Source: Arctopsyche grandis
Lineage: Eukaryota > Arthropoda > Insecta > Trichoptera > Hydropsychidae
Reading direction: 5' to 3'
Assembly: GCF_051622035.1 (NCBI RefSeq)
Contig: NC_135356.1
Location: 31,286,290 to 31,350,289 of the forward strand
DNA length: 64,000 bases
Position 1 is the stretch's first letter. Every line of letters starts with the position of its first letter. Both the position numbers and the translations under genes were made by a program. Below the pieces are notes generated by a model. It made no database searches, was not told the origin of the DNA, and was given only the letters and a program-made list of their open reading frames with translations. Positions 9,144-20,876 of this stretch are shown here, piece after piece.

Positions 9144-11249
9144 TTATTTATACATAAGTTCAATGCGACGTTTCTGAGACATAAACTTTTCAATCACGTC
9201 TGCATAGAATGTGTCTTTCTGTTTTAATTCCACCAATAACTTTTTTTCTATTGAAATTAAGCTAAGGCCACATAATCTATCTTGACCTTGCGTACCTCTA
9301 TAGCAAGTTTTTATTCTTTTCAGCGCCGAAAAAGAACGTTCTGCTGAAGCTGTACTGCTTGGTATCGTTAATATTAATTCTCCCAGCTTAAACACCTCTT
9401 TAAAACCAGATTCGAGGTTATTTTTTGTCATGAATTGTATTAATTCATGAACAGCTCTGAAAATTCAGAGCTGGAATATAGCACAATGAGTTCGTTTTTC
9501 AATCGAATATAATCAAACAGTGATCCATAAAAATCTTTTAATTTATTAATTAAAACATTTGGAAAATTTTCTTTATATTCGTCATATTTATCATTACAAA
9601 GAAGGTGAAAATATTCTAATTTGGAAAGTGAAGAATATCTACATTCGACTTGTGCGATTATGCTATCAACTATTTTGAAATATAATTGACGAAATGAAGT
9701 TTTATCTTCTACTTCTGAATAATTTTTTAATCTTTGTGGCCTACGATCATGATCATCATTTTTTTCATTTAAATAATTATTCCATAACATTTCAAAATTA
9801 TTATCCCTTTCGTATTTCAGTTGCTGCAAAACATCATTAATTTTTTTACAACAATATAAAACGTCCGAAGATTTAGATTGAAGAATGTTATACAAAACAT
9901 CAGTTATTCCAAACAGTTTTGAAAAAAATTGAAGAAGTTTAATTGTTTGAAAATCCTCTAAAAAGCCTAAAAACCCTCGTGCTTTTATAACAGTATCTGT
10001 GTCCCATAATTCACAATTTTCTATAACATGTCGAAAAAAATCTGTAAATTGACTTCTGTATTGTTGTACTGTGCTACTTAAACGAGATGTAAAATTCCAC
10101 CTTGTGGGTGAATACTCTTTTGGAAGATTTTGAAAAGTATGTAGACAATCCATTTAAAGTTTGAAAAAATGATTTACTTTCTTTAATATCAGAAAGACCT
10201 TGCTGCAATACTAAATTCAATACATGAGCATAACAGTGTGTAAAAAGAGCAAAAGGATAAGCATTGAGGACTTTGGATTGCAAACCATTTACGTGTCCAC
10301 TCATTACACTTGCTCCATCATAAGTCTGTCCAACCAATTTGTCTTGAATTTTAAATTCTTCAACTATGTTCACCACGTGACGGAATAGACCATTAGATGT
10401 TTTATCAGCACTAACGTCTGTAAAACTAATAAACCGTTCATGTACATTGCCTTTACATACAAAACGTAAAACTGTTGAGAGCTGTGATTTTGTCATTATA
10501 TCTGAAGTTTCATCGAGAATAATAGCAACAAAACTTGCTGACTCTACTTCATTTTTTATATGAACTTTAATAACATGAGCGATTGCTTCGATTATGTCAT
10601 TTTGTATACTTGGAGAAGTACCACGAAAGGTAGTAGCAGTATTTAAATGAGTATCTAAAACAGAATCATATTCTCGAAGAGCATTTAGATATTCAATGTA
10701 ATTGCCTTTGTTTACGGAATTACATGACTCGTCGTGACCTCGCAGGGACAGTTCTTGTTTTCCTAGATAGATTATTGCGTTAATAATTCGTTTTAAAACA
10801 TCTCTATTTTTATTTACTTGTTCATTATGTCGACTTATTTCGGCTTTACGTTGACTGTCAATTAATACGTCGATTCGTTGTTTGCCAAACATTTGTATGG
10901 AAAGAAATGATTGAACGTGTGCCTGCGATCCTTCGTGTTTCTTCAGTGCTGCTGTCAAATGGTTGAGATCAGCAAATCCTTCTTTGTTCCACACATTAAT
11001 ATCTTTGGAGAACAATAAACATGGCCAGCAGAAAAGTTTGGATCGAATTTCACAGCCTGTAATCCATTCGAATTTTTTATAATTTGAAACGCAAAAATGT
11101 CTAGTGTAAACTTTTGTTTTTTCTTTATGCAAACTGGATAAATTTGGAAGAGACGGACACGGTTTCCCATCTTTAATTATTTTTAATTTTATCTCAAAAC
11201 TTCTATTTGAAAACGGAATAGTTAAAATGTCTTGAACACTGTTAGCCAT
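9144..11249 (-). pseudogene. hAT transposase, ZMYM1/TTF zinc-finger type, broken
   Basis: Three consecutive open pieces (11249-10074, 10153-9440, 9431-9144) make one transposase of about 720 residues. The first has a TTF-type zinc finger region (FCVSNYKKFEW, SKLFCWPCLLFSKD), a DUF4371-like part and VAIILDETSDIMTKSQLS with the first catalytic Asp region, then LVGQTYDGASVMSG with the second. The last has the hAT dimerisation motif TASAERSFSALKRIK. Frames shift near 10150 and again near 9435. These breaks make it non-functional as read. It is the only gene of the element at 9024-11751. Confidence 0.8.
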
Positions 11250-11353
11250 TATTAGTTATTAGAGGTATGACTGAGATACGAATGACCATAAAAATACGAA
11301 TGTGCGAAAAAGTACGAGACCACGTGTCGCATCGCATTCGGTCAATTGCCGAG

Positions 11354-11411
11354 TGGTGCGGTGCGGTGCGGTGCGGTGCGGTGCGGTGCGGTGCGGTGCG
11401 GTGCGGTGCGC
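11354..11411. repeat. (GGTGC)n microsatellite
   Basis: About eleven near-perfect GGTGC pentamers lie in the subterminal part of the hAT at 9024-11751. Open frames rich in HRTAP repeats across it are artefacts of the pentamer. Confidence 0.9.
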
Positions 11412-11724
11412 GGTGCTCTGAAGTCGTAGCACACCGTACGTCTTAATATCGCGAACAAACCTATACAAGCGAATATCCGCCTGCACACTCCAACCAAACC
11501 CACCAATTTGCTGCACGGCATAGGTATTCTCTCGTCGCGGCGCACAAACTACATCTAACATCACACAACACGCTGCAGACTGCACACCACACCATACACC
11601 ATACATTTAGCGCACGCGGTAAATACACCATACACATCAATGCCTGTTTATACAACAACACATTATTTTGTATTAAAATACTACTTTATGTGGTCTTTGG
11701 TTTTCACGGGTGTGCGCCGCACAC

Positions 11725-12400
11725 CTAGCACACACCCAATATACGCCACTGGGGTCCATACCACACTCTCTGGTCTGGAGCATGAAGGCCCAACTCAGCC
11801 AGGATAGACGGACAGGAGATACAGCCTCTAAATATGGAAAACAAGAACTTGATGAGGGCAACACTCCTCCTGTGGTCAAGAGAAGTGTAGCCGACCATAC
11901 CCATGACGAATTTTGATGGAAATAAGTATGGGTAAATCCCATATTGCTCCTTATAAAGCAGTCTGAGAAATCGTCTTTGGGCAAGTTCAAGCTTCACAGA
12001 TAGAGACTTAGTGTAAGGATTCCAGATTATAGAGGCGTATTCCAAGATACTCCTAACTAGAGCATTGTACAGCAATCTCAAAACAGCGGGATTATGGTAG
12101 TGTCGAGAATTACGAAAGACAAACCCAAGCATTCGTGAGGCAGAGGAACACACAGAGTCGATATGAACAGAGAAATTTAGGTCACTCTAGAATGCAACTT
12201 CAAGATCAACAGTTGAATCCATCCAGTTCAATAAAAAGTTACCAACAAGATATAGAAAGGTACGATCGGGGGTGGATCTGGATCTGGAGTAACACATAAC
12301 CTTGCACTTGGAGACATTAAGAGGCAAGCAGTTGGTTAACGACCAATCATGAAGAGCATTAAGATCATATTGTAAAAGCTCACAAGAACTATTAAAACTG
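11725..12400 (-). pseudogene. LINE reverse transcriptase C-terminal fragment (first family)
   Basis: On the minus strand, starting near 12400, the translation gives LLQYDLNALHDWSLTNCLPL, then NVSKCKVMCYS, an in-frame stop near 12190, and SDLNFSVHIDSVCSSASRML followed by the thumb/C-terminal region with YASIIWNP and RRFLRLLYKEQYGIYPY. This is the part just after the YADD box of a Jockey-like LINE. It is 5'-truncated and carries a stop, so it is dead. It lies head to head with another LINE fragment at 12405. Confidence 0.8.
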
Positions 12401-12404
12401 TTAA

Positions 12405-13258
12405 ATTATTCTTTGCTGTTAAGGATGAGAGGCAAGCCTCTCTCCTTCAAGCGGATATTAACGCTGTTTTAGAGTTCAGTTCCAGTTTAGGGCTTGAACT
12501 GAATACTAGTAAATGTGCCATTATGAGTAATAGACGTGCGAATTTGCTCTATTATCACGGATATTCCATTGGATCCGTGTTGTTGACGCGTGTGGAATCT
12601 ATGGTCGACTTGGGTATCACTTTTGATCCTCAATTCACCTTTCACAACCACATCAAGACAGTCGCTGACGTTTCCTTTTTGTCAACTTGGATTTGTCATG
12701 AGATACGCTAGGTTATTCTCCAGCCCCTTGTCTTCTCGCTTGCTTTTCAACTCGCTTGTTAGAGGTAAGCTAGAGTATAATGCGATTGTGTGGAATCCGC
12801 ATAAAGCAAACTACTCTCTAATTATCGAAAAAGTGCAAAAAGCATTTCTTCGTTTTCTATATAAGAAAGAGTATGGGTACTACCCATATCTCTATCCTAC
12901 TCCTTTCCTTTTGGGCACGCTTGGGTATAATTCCCTTGAACTTCGGAGAAACTTCTCGTTCATTCGTTTCGTTCTCCAGCTACTGCGTGGTAATACGTCA
13001 TGCCCGTTGTTGCTGGAGCAGTTGGGACTTTATGTCCCTAATAACTATGTGTGTGGTAGACATCATCATTTGATGGCTGTACCTCCTGCCCGCACAGTTA
13101 TTTTTCGAATGGCTCCTATACCAAGAGCTATTCGACTTCTCAATGAAATCGTTGCTGCCGTCCCTGAATGCGATATTTTCCACCTAGGTGAGCGTAGGTT
13201 ATCGGATATTATTTTAACATATTTATCTGGTGACCTGAGCTCATCATTACTTTCTTAA
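12405..13258 (+). pseudogene. LINE reverse transcriptase C-terminal fragment (second family)
   Basis: The plus strand reads KLFFAVKDERQASLLQADIN, LELNTSKCAIMS, VDLGITFDPQFTFHNHIKTV, then after a frameshift near 12680 the C-terminal region with GKLEYNAIVWNPHKANYS and AFLRFLYKKEYGYYPYLYP up to a stop at 13258. It has the same domain segment as the minus-strand neighbour but a clearly different sequence, so it is a second LINE family. It is 5'-truncated directly after the polymerase active-site region. T-rich, AT-rich sequence follows before the solo LTR at 13360. Confidence 0.8.
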
Positions 13259-13359
13259 TTTGAATGTGATGTATGAGTGGAATCTTAATCTACTCTCTTC
13301 ATTTGAGCCTCGCTGTGATTTTATTTTTATTTATATTTTGTTTTATTTTATTTTACTTT

Positions 13360-13728
13360 TGTAACGCGACGTTCTCCCGAGTGTCCCTTCAGTTGGTAGC
13401 GGTAGTAATCTTTAGGGTGGCACCAGTTACTTTACCGTGCCGACACCATACCCCTCTCGAGAAGTATCGAGAGCAGCTCTCTCTACATCCAGCCGTCAGC
13501 CGGGACAGACCTACCTCCAGCATCTCCGCCGAGCGTCTTCAGAGACGCCCAGAGATCGCCATCTTGTGTCCACACGAGGCAGTACGGAGTTTGTCTCCTG
13601 CCTCCCCCCTCCCGCTGCTGTGACCCGACCAGCGGTGCTTCAACGAGAAGACGACCGCAGAGCCAGTTTCCCGAGCACGAGGAAGCTGTTATCAACGCAG
13701 ACGACTTGCAGTCAGGAACCTCCCCGAC

Positions 13729-13775
<47 letters not shown>

Positions 13776-13874
13776 CTATCCCAAGGTTAGTCCACGTTTC
13801 TACATAACTCGACTCTTGGAAGAATAACGACGTATAACGCCCTCTACACGACGCGCGTAAATCTGTTCGTCACA
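13360..13874 (+). mobile_element. Solo LTR, copy 1
   Basis: It begins TGTAACGCGACGTT and ends TTCGTCACA, so has TG...CA ends with short inverted termini. A 4-bp duplication CTTT flanks it (13356-13359 and 13875-13878). Related copies with their own 4-bp duplications lie at 16623-17068 and 38829-39508. The last 200 bp (around GAGAAGACGACCGCAGAGCC and GAATAACGACGTATAACGCC) is shared by all three. It contains a (TA)n run at 13735-13773. No internal retroelement coding region adjoins it. Open frames inside are not conserved between copies. Confidence 0.85.
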
Positions 13875-15352
13875 CTTTTTCTTTTTCTTCCTCTTTATGT
13901 ACTATTTCTCTTTTGTTCAATATGAAACTAAGAATGTGATTTTTGATAATTACACGTTTGTACACTTATTCTTTTTCTTATTTATTATTTTTATTTTTAT
14001 TTTTTCATTTTATCATGTTTTTCTATTTTTGCTTTTTATTTTATGTATTTTATTTTTTATTTTTCTGTTTTTCATCATCAAATGTAGGCCATTGTGGCGC
14101 AATAGGTTCTTCAAAACTATGAAATAAATAAATATTAATTGCGACACTAAAAATAATGAAATATTTTTACTATGAAGATTTGAATAATTTATTGAGACTA
14201 TTTCAATAATCATTTTTTCTTGTCCTGTTCTTATCGACCCAATCAATATTTATACACCACATGTAAGTCAACGTATTTCCTGCATGAAATGTATGACTTG
14301 TAATGACTTGAATGTAAATGTTTGAATTGAATCAGCCTTTAATTTCTCGGCAACTATAAATTTAAGATCACGATATTGTTTATGCATATTTGCGATCATA
14401 TTTTTTCACTAATTGGTATTAAATAATTGTTTATACCTATATTTAATTACCAGGCTGTCTAATTAATCTTTTCCGTGTACAAAATCAGCTCTGCTTCTTC
14501 GGGAAATCGCATTTCTACATGACCACAGAGTAATCGGATGAATCTCAAAATCGCAGTTGTGTTTATATCGCTGCTATTTAATGATAATATGTTTTAACAT
14601 CTTCGCTACAATAAACTATCTCACCTAAATAATAATATCTTAGTTTATTATTTTTTGCTTTTGTAAATTGAGTGTTCTTTTATATTACTTCATTGAAAAT
14701 ATGTGCACATTGATGATAGTTCACCCAAATCATCATTCAAAATCGATTCAATCATGTGAATCATTAAGCATTTTAAAGCAATAAGGATCAAAAAGTCACC
14801 CTCTTAAGAAATGCGGTTAAACGAATATTTTTTCATAATTATAATAATAGACCTATGTAGTTAGATATTTTGAATAATATTTTCAAATGATGATTTTACT
14901 CGAAAAATTTTAATATTTGTATAAACTATTTAATGCAGATTTATCACGAGTATTTATGAAAACATTAAAAAGATCCTAACGTCGAGAACAAGATTTAAAA
15001 AAAAATAATTTAGGATTTGTCTTACCTGCCCATGCATTCAAGACGTGACTTCCGGAATGTGTATGTATGTATTATGTCCCTAGTTAAAATATATTTTCCC
15101 TATCCTTATGACGAATTTGTAGTCCAATTGGTTCAATTGGATATATTTAATTATACAGGCGAAAATACAATTTCACAAGCATTCCTTAGTAATTTTATAA
15201 ATTTTGACAGTTGAGTGGTAACAGTGTTGCCACTTTTCCAATATCATTCACTAGGAAGAAAATGACAAGGAAGAAACGTTAACGATGATTGATTGATCAT
15301 CGAAATAAGAACAGATTTTACTTTTGTAAATGGTTTACTTTGTTTCGGCGTC
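13875..15352. other. AT-rich DNA without recognisable genes
   Basis: There is a T-rich low-complexity stretch at 13870-14070. The rest is AT-rich with short open frames that show no domains or splice logic. Confidence 0.6.
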
Positions 15353-17408
15353 CTGTCAATTATGATGAAATAAATCAATCCTTATTCATAATCATAAATT
15401 GAGATTTTGGTAAGGAAGCATAATGAGAATTTTATACTTACTCTACTGTGGATATTCTGCATGGATATTCGTCTACTTTTGGGTACACTTTGTAAGAGAT
15501 ATAATTAAAAGCATCAGGATGAAAATAATACGATAGTGTTATTTTTTTGTAAATTCAATTTTATTTACATTTATAAAAGCAAAAAATCATTTCTGAACAA
15601 TTAACGGTGAAAATATAATGAAAAACATAAGATTACAAATAATACGAAATTGTACTTTTTTTTAGACAAATTCAATTTTATTAACAAATATAAATGTAAA
15701 ACATCAAGTAAAATTGGACACACAGGATACACACATACAAATGCGATCAAACTCACATCACATTTACAAAATATAAATTCAAAACCCATTACAAATAAAA
15801 GGTAAATTGCAAACGCTATTTTTACTTGAAATTAAATAGGTTACGCTCTTTTGCAAATTTTATTTTTATTTATTTATTTAAATTAATCATGCACAATCGT
15901 CTTCCAGATTGCTCCAAAGAAACTAGTGGACTACACAGTTTAAGATATGTACAAAAATTATAGTAAAAACATGATTATTATACATGTTTACAATTAACAT
16001 ATATGTAGATTGCCATCAAACCCATACCAAATAAATTTGCTTTATATTTTGAAAAAAATCATTCATGCTGTTTTTCAAATGGAATGAACTCTACCTCAAA
16101 CACATAAATAAGAGATACACACACGTATATATTCATACATAAATACAACAAGAAAAATCGTACACACCTACGTGTAAATTTAATTAGTGGAAAATGTACA
16201 GGTCTTTAAAGTTCCATTTGCAGACGAATACAACTCTTTATATACGTAGGTATATTTGTTCACATCTATTAACCACAAAATCTTCATACAAGTATAATAT
16301 ATAATATGTATATTATAAAGAATTTGTTTGGTGAGTAGTTGGGAAATAAATTTGTGGTCAAGCGAAGGTTTTGGTACAAATGTTGTGTCACTATGACCCA
16401 GTATGACAAAAACTACATACAAATATTACATATACAAATGATAATATAAGAGGCATGGCGACCGCAACTCCATCACTGATCTTATTCACAATGGCAATGT
16501 TTAACTGATATTCTCTTTTTTTCTTCATAAACATATTATTCAACATTAAATCTATGAATGTAATGTAGTTTAAAATTAAGTGAAAACTGTTTGGCAACAG
16601 TTCCATAACATTAAATAAATACTGTAACGCGACGTTCCCCCATCGTCCCATAGGGCAACACTCGCCTTTTATTTCGAGTGGCCACCCAGGGAAAAGCCAG
16701 GGGGAGACGGGGCCCAGAGATCTATCACCCTCCATGCTGAAGAACCGCCGCGAGGTCGAGTGTAGCATCACTCCCTCCCCTGAGTTCCAGCACAACGTCC
16801 CCTGCATTCCTCGCGCCGTTTCCGGAGAAACCTCAGCCGTGAGAGGAACGAGAAGACGACCGCAGAGCCAGCTTCCCGAGCACGAGGAAGCTGTTATCAA
16901 CAAAGACGACTTGCAGTCAGGAACCTCCCCGACTATATACATATATATAACTATACATATATATATATATATAACTATCCACATAACGTTTCTACATAAC
17001 CCGACCCTTGGAAGAATAACGACGTATAACGCCCTCTACATCACGCGCGCGTAAACCCGTTCGCCACAATACGTTTGGTAAAAGCTCCATAACATATGTA
17101 TAAAAAAGGTTACGTAAACGGCTACGAGGAGCGAAAACCACCATACAATACACTCAATCATTGGGTTATTATGGTTGAAGCTGGTTCATCTTTGCCAGGA
17201 TTAATGAATAATGTGTTGTTTCTTTTATATGAATACCTATGTATGTTTTATACACCAGAAACACTTGGCAAAGTTAGAGAACGCCATATTATTTATGGGT
17301 GAGAGAAAAGAACGCCCCACAAAATACACAAACAAAGAAAATAAAGAAAACTATTGTAAGATCATTCTAAGAAATAAATTTTACCGCCTAATCGCCAATA
17401 AAATACCT
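15353..17408 (+). repeat. Inverted duplication, left arm
   Basis: This stretch matches the reverse complement of 38519-40751 with moderate divergence. Examples are TAATTGACAG at 40742-40751 against CTGTCAATTA at 15353, the AACAATTAACGGTGAAAATA motif at 15597 against its complement at about 40485-40505, and GCTACGAGGAGCGAAAACCA at 17118 against the complement at about 38763-38782. Both arms hold a solo LTR at the corresponding point. After 17408 the arms diverge, but shorter inverted matches continue (18400-18497 with about 37785-37860, 21340-21500 with 37600-37730). Confidence 0.8.
16623..17068 (+). mobile_element. Solo LTR, copy 2
   Basis: It starts TGTAACGCGACGTTCCCCC and ends CGTTCGCCACA, flanked by ATAC on both sides (16619-16622 and 17069-17072). 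The first part resembles copy 3 (38829) more than copy 1 (CATCGTCCCATAGGGCAACA is shared with copy 3). It is 446 bp, shorter than the other two because a middle segment present in copies 1 and 3 is missing. Confidence 0.85.
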
Positions 17409-17463
17409 TTATGTCAAGACAAATCCAAGTTGACGAAAGGAAACGTCAGCGAAATTAGATCAC

Positions 17464-17909
17464 GTGTATTGTACTGAAACAAGACCGTACAATCAAGGTG
17501 CTCGTTTGACAGCCTACGAACAAGTTCACGAAAAAATTCCTTCTACTTTAATTGTAGATAGTATGGTGGCGGCATTAATGAAAACGAGGAATATTACAGC
17601 CGTAATCGTGGGAGCTGATAGGGTGGCAGCTAATGGTGATACAGCCAATAAAATCGGTATTCATCAAATTGCCGTGCTTGCAAAGCATCACTCGGTGCCA
17701 TTTTACGTAGCCGCTCCTTTGACCTCAATACATATGTCAATTGTAAGCGGAGATCATATAAAAACAGGTGAAAAACCTGAAAAAGAAATGACCCACATCG
17801 GAGAACATAGAATCCTGCTGCATTAATAGCTGGAATAATCACTGAAAAAGGATTGTTTCTTCCACAAAATTTACAGGATACTGTTAGTCTTCTAAAAAAG
17901 ACTGAATAA
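17464..17909 (+). pseudogene. Methylthioribose-1-phosphate isomerase (MtnA/MRI1) C-terminal fragment
   Basis: From 17467 the frame reads [28 protein letters not shown], then [18 protein letters not shown] with the conserved Asp of the GADR motif, [13 protein letters not shown] and [10 protein letters not shown]. Then a short deletion removes the expected segment around the family motif NPAFDVTP and shifts the frame. The end is readable as [13 protein letters not shown] up to LLKKTE and a stop at 17907-17909. The cytosolic enzyme isomerises methylthioribose-1-phosphate in methionine salvage. The N-terminal two thirds are absent. It has no counterpart in the inverted arm, which diverges at this point. 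A non-functional fragment. Confidence 0.9.
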
Positions 17910-18967
17910 TTATATCCAAAGGATGTTCAGTTTGAGTACACATCGTTACAATTTATATTATTAAAATATATTTAATGTTATAGTCGTACATAAATGAAAG
18001 TTTGTTTTTATATATGTACATACATACCTATATTTTATAATAGATAATTCGTTTTTGATGGTTTTTGATCTTTCCAGTGATATGTTAAACAAGACAAATC
18101 ATCTTAATCAGTATAAAAACAAAGCTCTGCATCCATCGCAAGAGAATAATCTTACGAATAATTCAAGTCAAATACAGCACGAATGTACACATGCGAAACT
18201 CGAAACGAGTATCGCCGTATGAATTAGCCAGTAAAGATATTATAAAAAGTCTAACTGAATCAACGTGCCGTGAAAACCACCATAAAATGCACTCCATGAC
18301 TGCCGTACTCTTAAAGTGAAGTAATCTTCCTTTTTTCAAATAAGTGACTCGTATCCATTGACATAAAAAAACATACACTTGAAACAAATATTTGGTTTCA
18401 TTTGGCAGAAAGGTAACGAAAATGGGGCAAACCTCAGGACACGTCTACGATGACGTGCCGCAACTCCCTCTTCTGCGGTGGAAGGAGGCGGGCTTAAAAA
18501 TCTAAGCTGGTCGGCCTAATTTCCGTTGGTCAAGTGTCCAGATTGGAGATTGTAATTGTGACCATTTATTTAACATCGATTGTAGATTTGTAACCATTAC
18601 AATCGCTCATAGGTTGTAATGGTTACAAAGAAAGGAATTCACTGTGGGTGACTAGCTAATATGAATAAACACTATTCGAAAATGTGGATTCAACCCCCAC
18701 TCCCACCCTGTGCGTCGGTAAACGTAGCGACCTGAAGAGTGGATATGGATGGAAATCAGATCACGATTTTCAGTCACTGAACCAAAAGGGGGAAAGAAGC
18801 CAATAACAATCTTGTGGAAATGGTATATGGAGGCGAAAACAAGGTTACTAACAAAACCCTGTGGGAATTACATGGAAGTTTAAGAATTAGTAATTGTAGA
18901 TAGACGATTTCGAAAATGCATTACCTGAAACATCTGAAATACAGCGAAATCTTTCACTTAATTATAA
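17910..18967. other. Intergenic, with a possible small exon-like frame
   Basis: An acceptor-like TTGATCTTTCCAG precedes an open stretch at about 18077-18223 starting SDMLNKTNHLNQ, which I cannot assign. 18400-18497 is an inverted match to about 37785-37860. Nothing else was recognised. Confidence 0.4.
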
Positions 18968-19246
18968 AATCAGTCAAATGACAAGACCCGCAAGTTTGAT
19001 TACATATTTCCAACAAAAACACCAAAAGATTTATTAAAAATTACAGACCGCCAAAGAAATATTCAACGCTCTTATTCAAGTTACAATAACGTCTTGGCAA
19101 CCATTAAACCAAATATTAGGTATAATGATTTTCATACATCCGATGGATTTTCATACACTCCGGTGGAAGTTATATCCAAAAGAGACTACAACGTGATGTA
19201 CGAAGACGACATGATATGGCAAGACGATCCTTCTATCGCAGCTTGA
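18968..19246 (+). pseudogene. Unrecognised exon-like coding fragment
   Basis: The 92-codon open frame runs from just after a stop to TGA at 19244-19246. It contains KFDYIFPTKTPKDLLKI, DRQRNIQRSYSSYNN and RDYNVMYEDDMIWQDDPSIA. Composition looks like host protein rather than transposon. The last part recurs, diverged and shortened, at about 22225-22290 (RDYNVMYED), as part of a roughly 3-kb direct duplication. I do not recognise the protein. Neighbouring fragments belong to unrelated conserved genes. Confidence 0.4.
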
Positions 19247-19680
19247 ATACGATTTTTTTTTAAATATTTTTAATTTAAATTGCAAAGTAATTTAGATCAG
19301 CGTACTACAGATCTATGTATATTGTGTGAGAAGCGATCTGGGTAACTTGCTACATGCATCAAAAGAATATTAAGAGAGAAAAGGTCTCAAATGTCGAGTC
19401 CTAACTCCGGTGTCGCCGATGCTAGCCATGTCTTGCAGAAAATGTAATGCTCTGCGGAATACTAATATGAATGAAGAAAATTAGACTTTTAAAGTATGTA
19501 TGCAGAACCTTCGAACTCGGACACGTTCAACTATGACGCGTTGGCTTCGACCGATTTCGTTTTCATGCGATGGAAGGGACATTTTCTAGTACCCGATCAC
19601 ACAATTAAGGATATAACTGGTGCTTCGTTTGCACGATTTTATTACATATGTATTCAAAAGTCGGCAGTTAGATGGAAGGT
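19180..19680 (+). repeat. Direct duplication, copy 1 (partner 22220-22680)
   Basis: Blocks around GTCTCAAATGTCGAGTCCT, GTCGCCGATGCTAGCCATGT and the GID4 fragment recur about 3.0 kb downstream with scattered substitutions and small indels. This shows that the gene-fragment cluster has itself been duplicated. Confidence 0.8.
19496..19672 (+). pseudogene. GID4 homologue C-terminal fragment, copy 1
   Basis: The frame reads [37 protein letters not shown] and [11 protein letters not shown], a clear match to the C-terminal beta-barrel end of GID4, the substrate receptor of the GID/CTLH E3 ubiquitin ligase that recognises Pro/N-degrons. At 19672 the homology stops, and the next bases are O-GlcNAc transferase sequence in the same frame. 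The last expected GID4 residues (a tyrosine-rich end) are absent. The start at 19496 is only the first Met of the fragment. Confidence 0.85.
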
Positions 19681-19850
19681 GTGGCAAACAGTCACCCGAC
19701 AACCAAAAATTCAAGTAATGTAGCTAGGTTATCCAGGAACGAGTGGTGCTTATTTTAAGGACCGGATCACAGTTCCATTCGAGTTAGCAGAAATTTATAC
19801 AGAAAAATTAGTCCACATGCTGTACTCGTTCATGGATTATAAACGATAGA
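19675..19850 (+). pseudogene. O-GlcNAc transferase fragment A
   Basis: RQPKIQVM, then TAG where the family has Trp, then LGYPGTSGA, DRITVPFELAEIYTEKLVHM. This matches the catalytic region of OGT (IQVMWLGYPGTSGA and the segment after it). It is joined directly to GID4 copy 1. An inverted, further decayed relative is at about 37380-37510. The stop makes it non-functional. Confidence 0.85.
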
Positions 19851-19995
19851 GAATGAGATTCCTTAAAAATGACAATGCGCGATAAGATACCATCGAGCGC
19901 ATAAAATAAGTATTTCGAATGCCACAATTTGCAGATATTTTCAAGACGATCCTTCTATCGCAGCTTGAATACGACCTTTTTTTAAATATTTTTAA

Positions 19996-20455
19996 TTTAG
20001 ATGCATACTCGCGTGATGTTGGATACGTCGTTTTAGTTCCTGATAGTGCTGTTTTAATTTCAGGGGGAGCTCGACCACCACCCCCCGCTACTCCTACGGA
20101 GAGACCTGCTCCTTCACCTATGGCACCTCCTTCTACGCCTGATCATCCTCCTACACCTACTGCTCAACAAAGTGATCATGGTGAGCTTAAATTTTAGATT
20201 TGTCAAATATGCAGCCTCTTTTTCACAACCGTTCCATTGAATATAAATATTTTGTCATTACTTATTCAGAAGCAGATGGTAATTCCAATCCAGCTAATGC
20301 ACCTGTCGGATCATGTATAAGTGAAAGTGTTGGAAATGATGATGAAGAGGGTAATGCTCCATGTATCGTTGTGTACCTGATTGAACCGTGTTTGGGTGGT
20401 GATCGTCGTATCGCTTGTCTTGCTATGCTACGTTCCGACAACCGAACCAACTAGA
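19996..20455 (+). pseudogene. Probable Mediator subunit 13 fragment, two exons
   Basis: Exon 1 reads AYSRDVGYVVLVPDSAVLIS, then a proline-rich stretch, ending AQQSDH with a GTGAGC donor near 20179. Exon 2 begins after TTACTTATTCAG (about 20271) in matching phase, reading ADGNSNPANAP, then an acidic stretch and APCIVVYLIEPCLGGDRR and IACLAMLR, followed by a frame change. The pair RDV-YVV and VVYLIEP...CLALLR resembles the MID domain of MED13, a subunit of the Mediator kinase module. The match is from memory and partial. The downstream part of the domain is missing. Confidence 0.5.
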
Positions 20456-20876
20456 AATTCGACTATTTCATGATATGTCAAATATAAATTTGGTCACGTT
20501 CAAATTTGTTGTGACTGATTTTCTTTATTATGGAACTAATTATTCAATGGATAAAAGTTAATGAAAATCCTATGCATGTGATGATCGCAAAGATAATGAA
20601 TTCTATGTAAACGATATAAAAAAAAATTAAAAAGAAACATTTATTTTAATTTTATATAGTTGTGTGCAAAGTTTATTCACATACATTTTTTCAGTAACAA
20701 AATCACCGTTTCATAATTCGCACAAGCCACCGCTATTTGCAGTCGGATAAGTTGTAAAAAAGAACCAATCACACAAAATCACCAACAAACTGATTTTGCA
20801 GGCGACCCTAGTCCAACTATTATAATATCGCGTATGCAAAATATTTGTATAATATAGTAAAACTCACTATAGTTTA

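Larger units (their letters stand above)
9024..11751 (-). mobile_element. hAT transposon with ZMYM1-like transposase, decayed
   Basis: Left end CAGTGGCGGACGGTGGGTGT and right end read inward CAGTGGCGTATATTGGGTGT form imperfect inverted repeats. The interior encodes a ZMYM1/TTF-zinc-finger type hAT transposase with frame breaks. The 8 bp on the left (ATGTATAG) and on the right (GGGTCCAT) do not match, and unrelated LINE pieces abut the two ends. A later rearrangement or deletion at one side is therefore likely. Confidence 0.7.

Noticed and set aside
11259..11661. Open frames with HRTAP repeats and a cysteine-rich start
   Set aside because: They derive from the (GGTGC)n microsatellite and subterminal hAT DNA.
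13437..13775. Open frames inside the solo LTRs (also 16734-17054 and 38999-39459)
   Set aside because: Frames differ between LTR copies and no LTR-internal gene is expected; conserved DNA is explained by common LTR origin.
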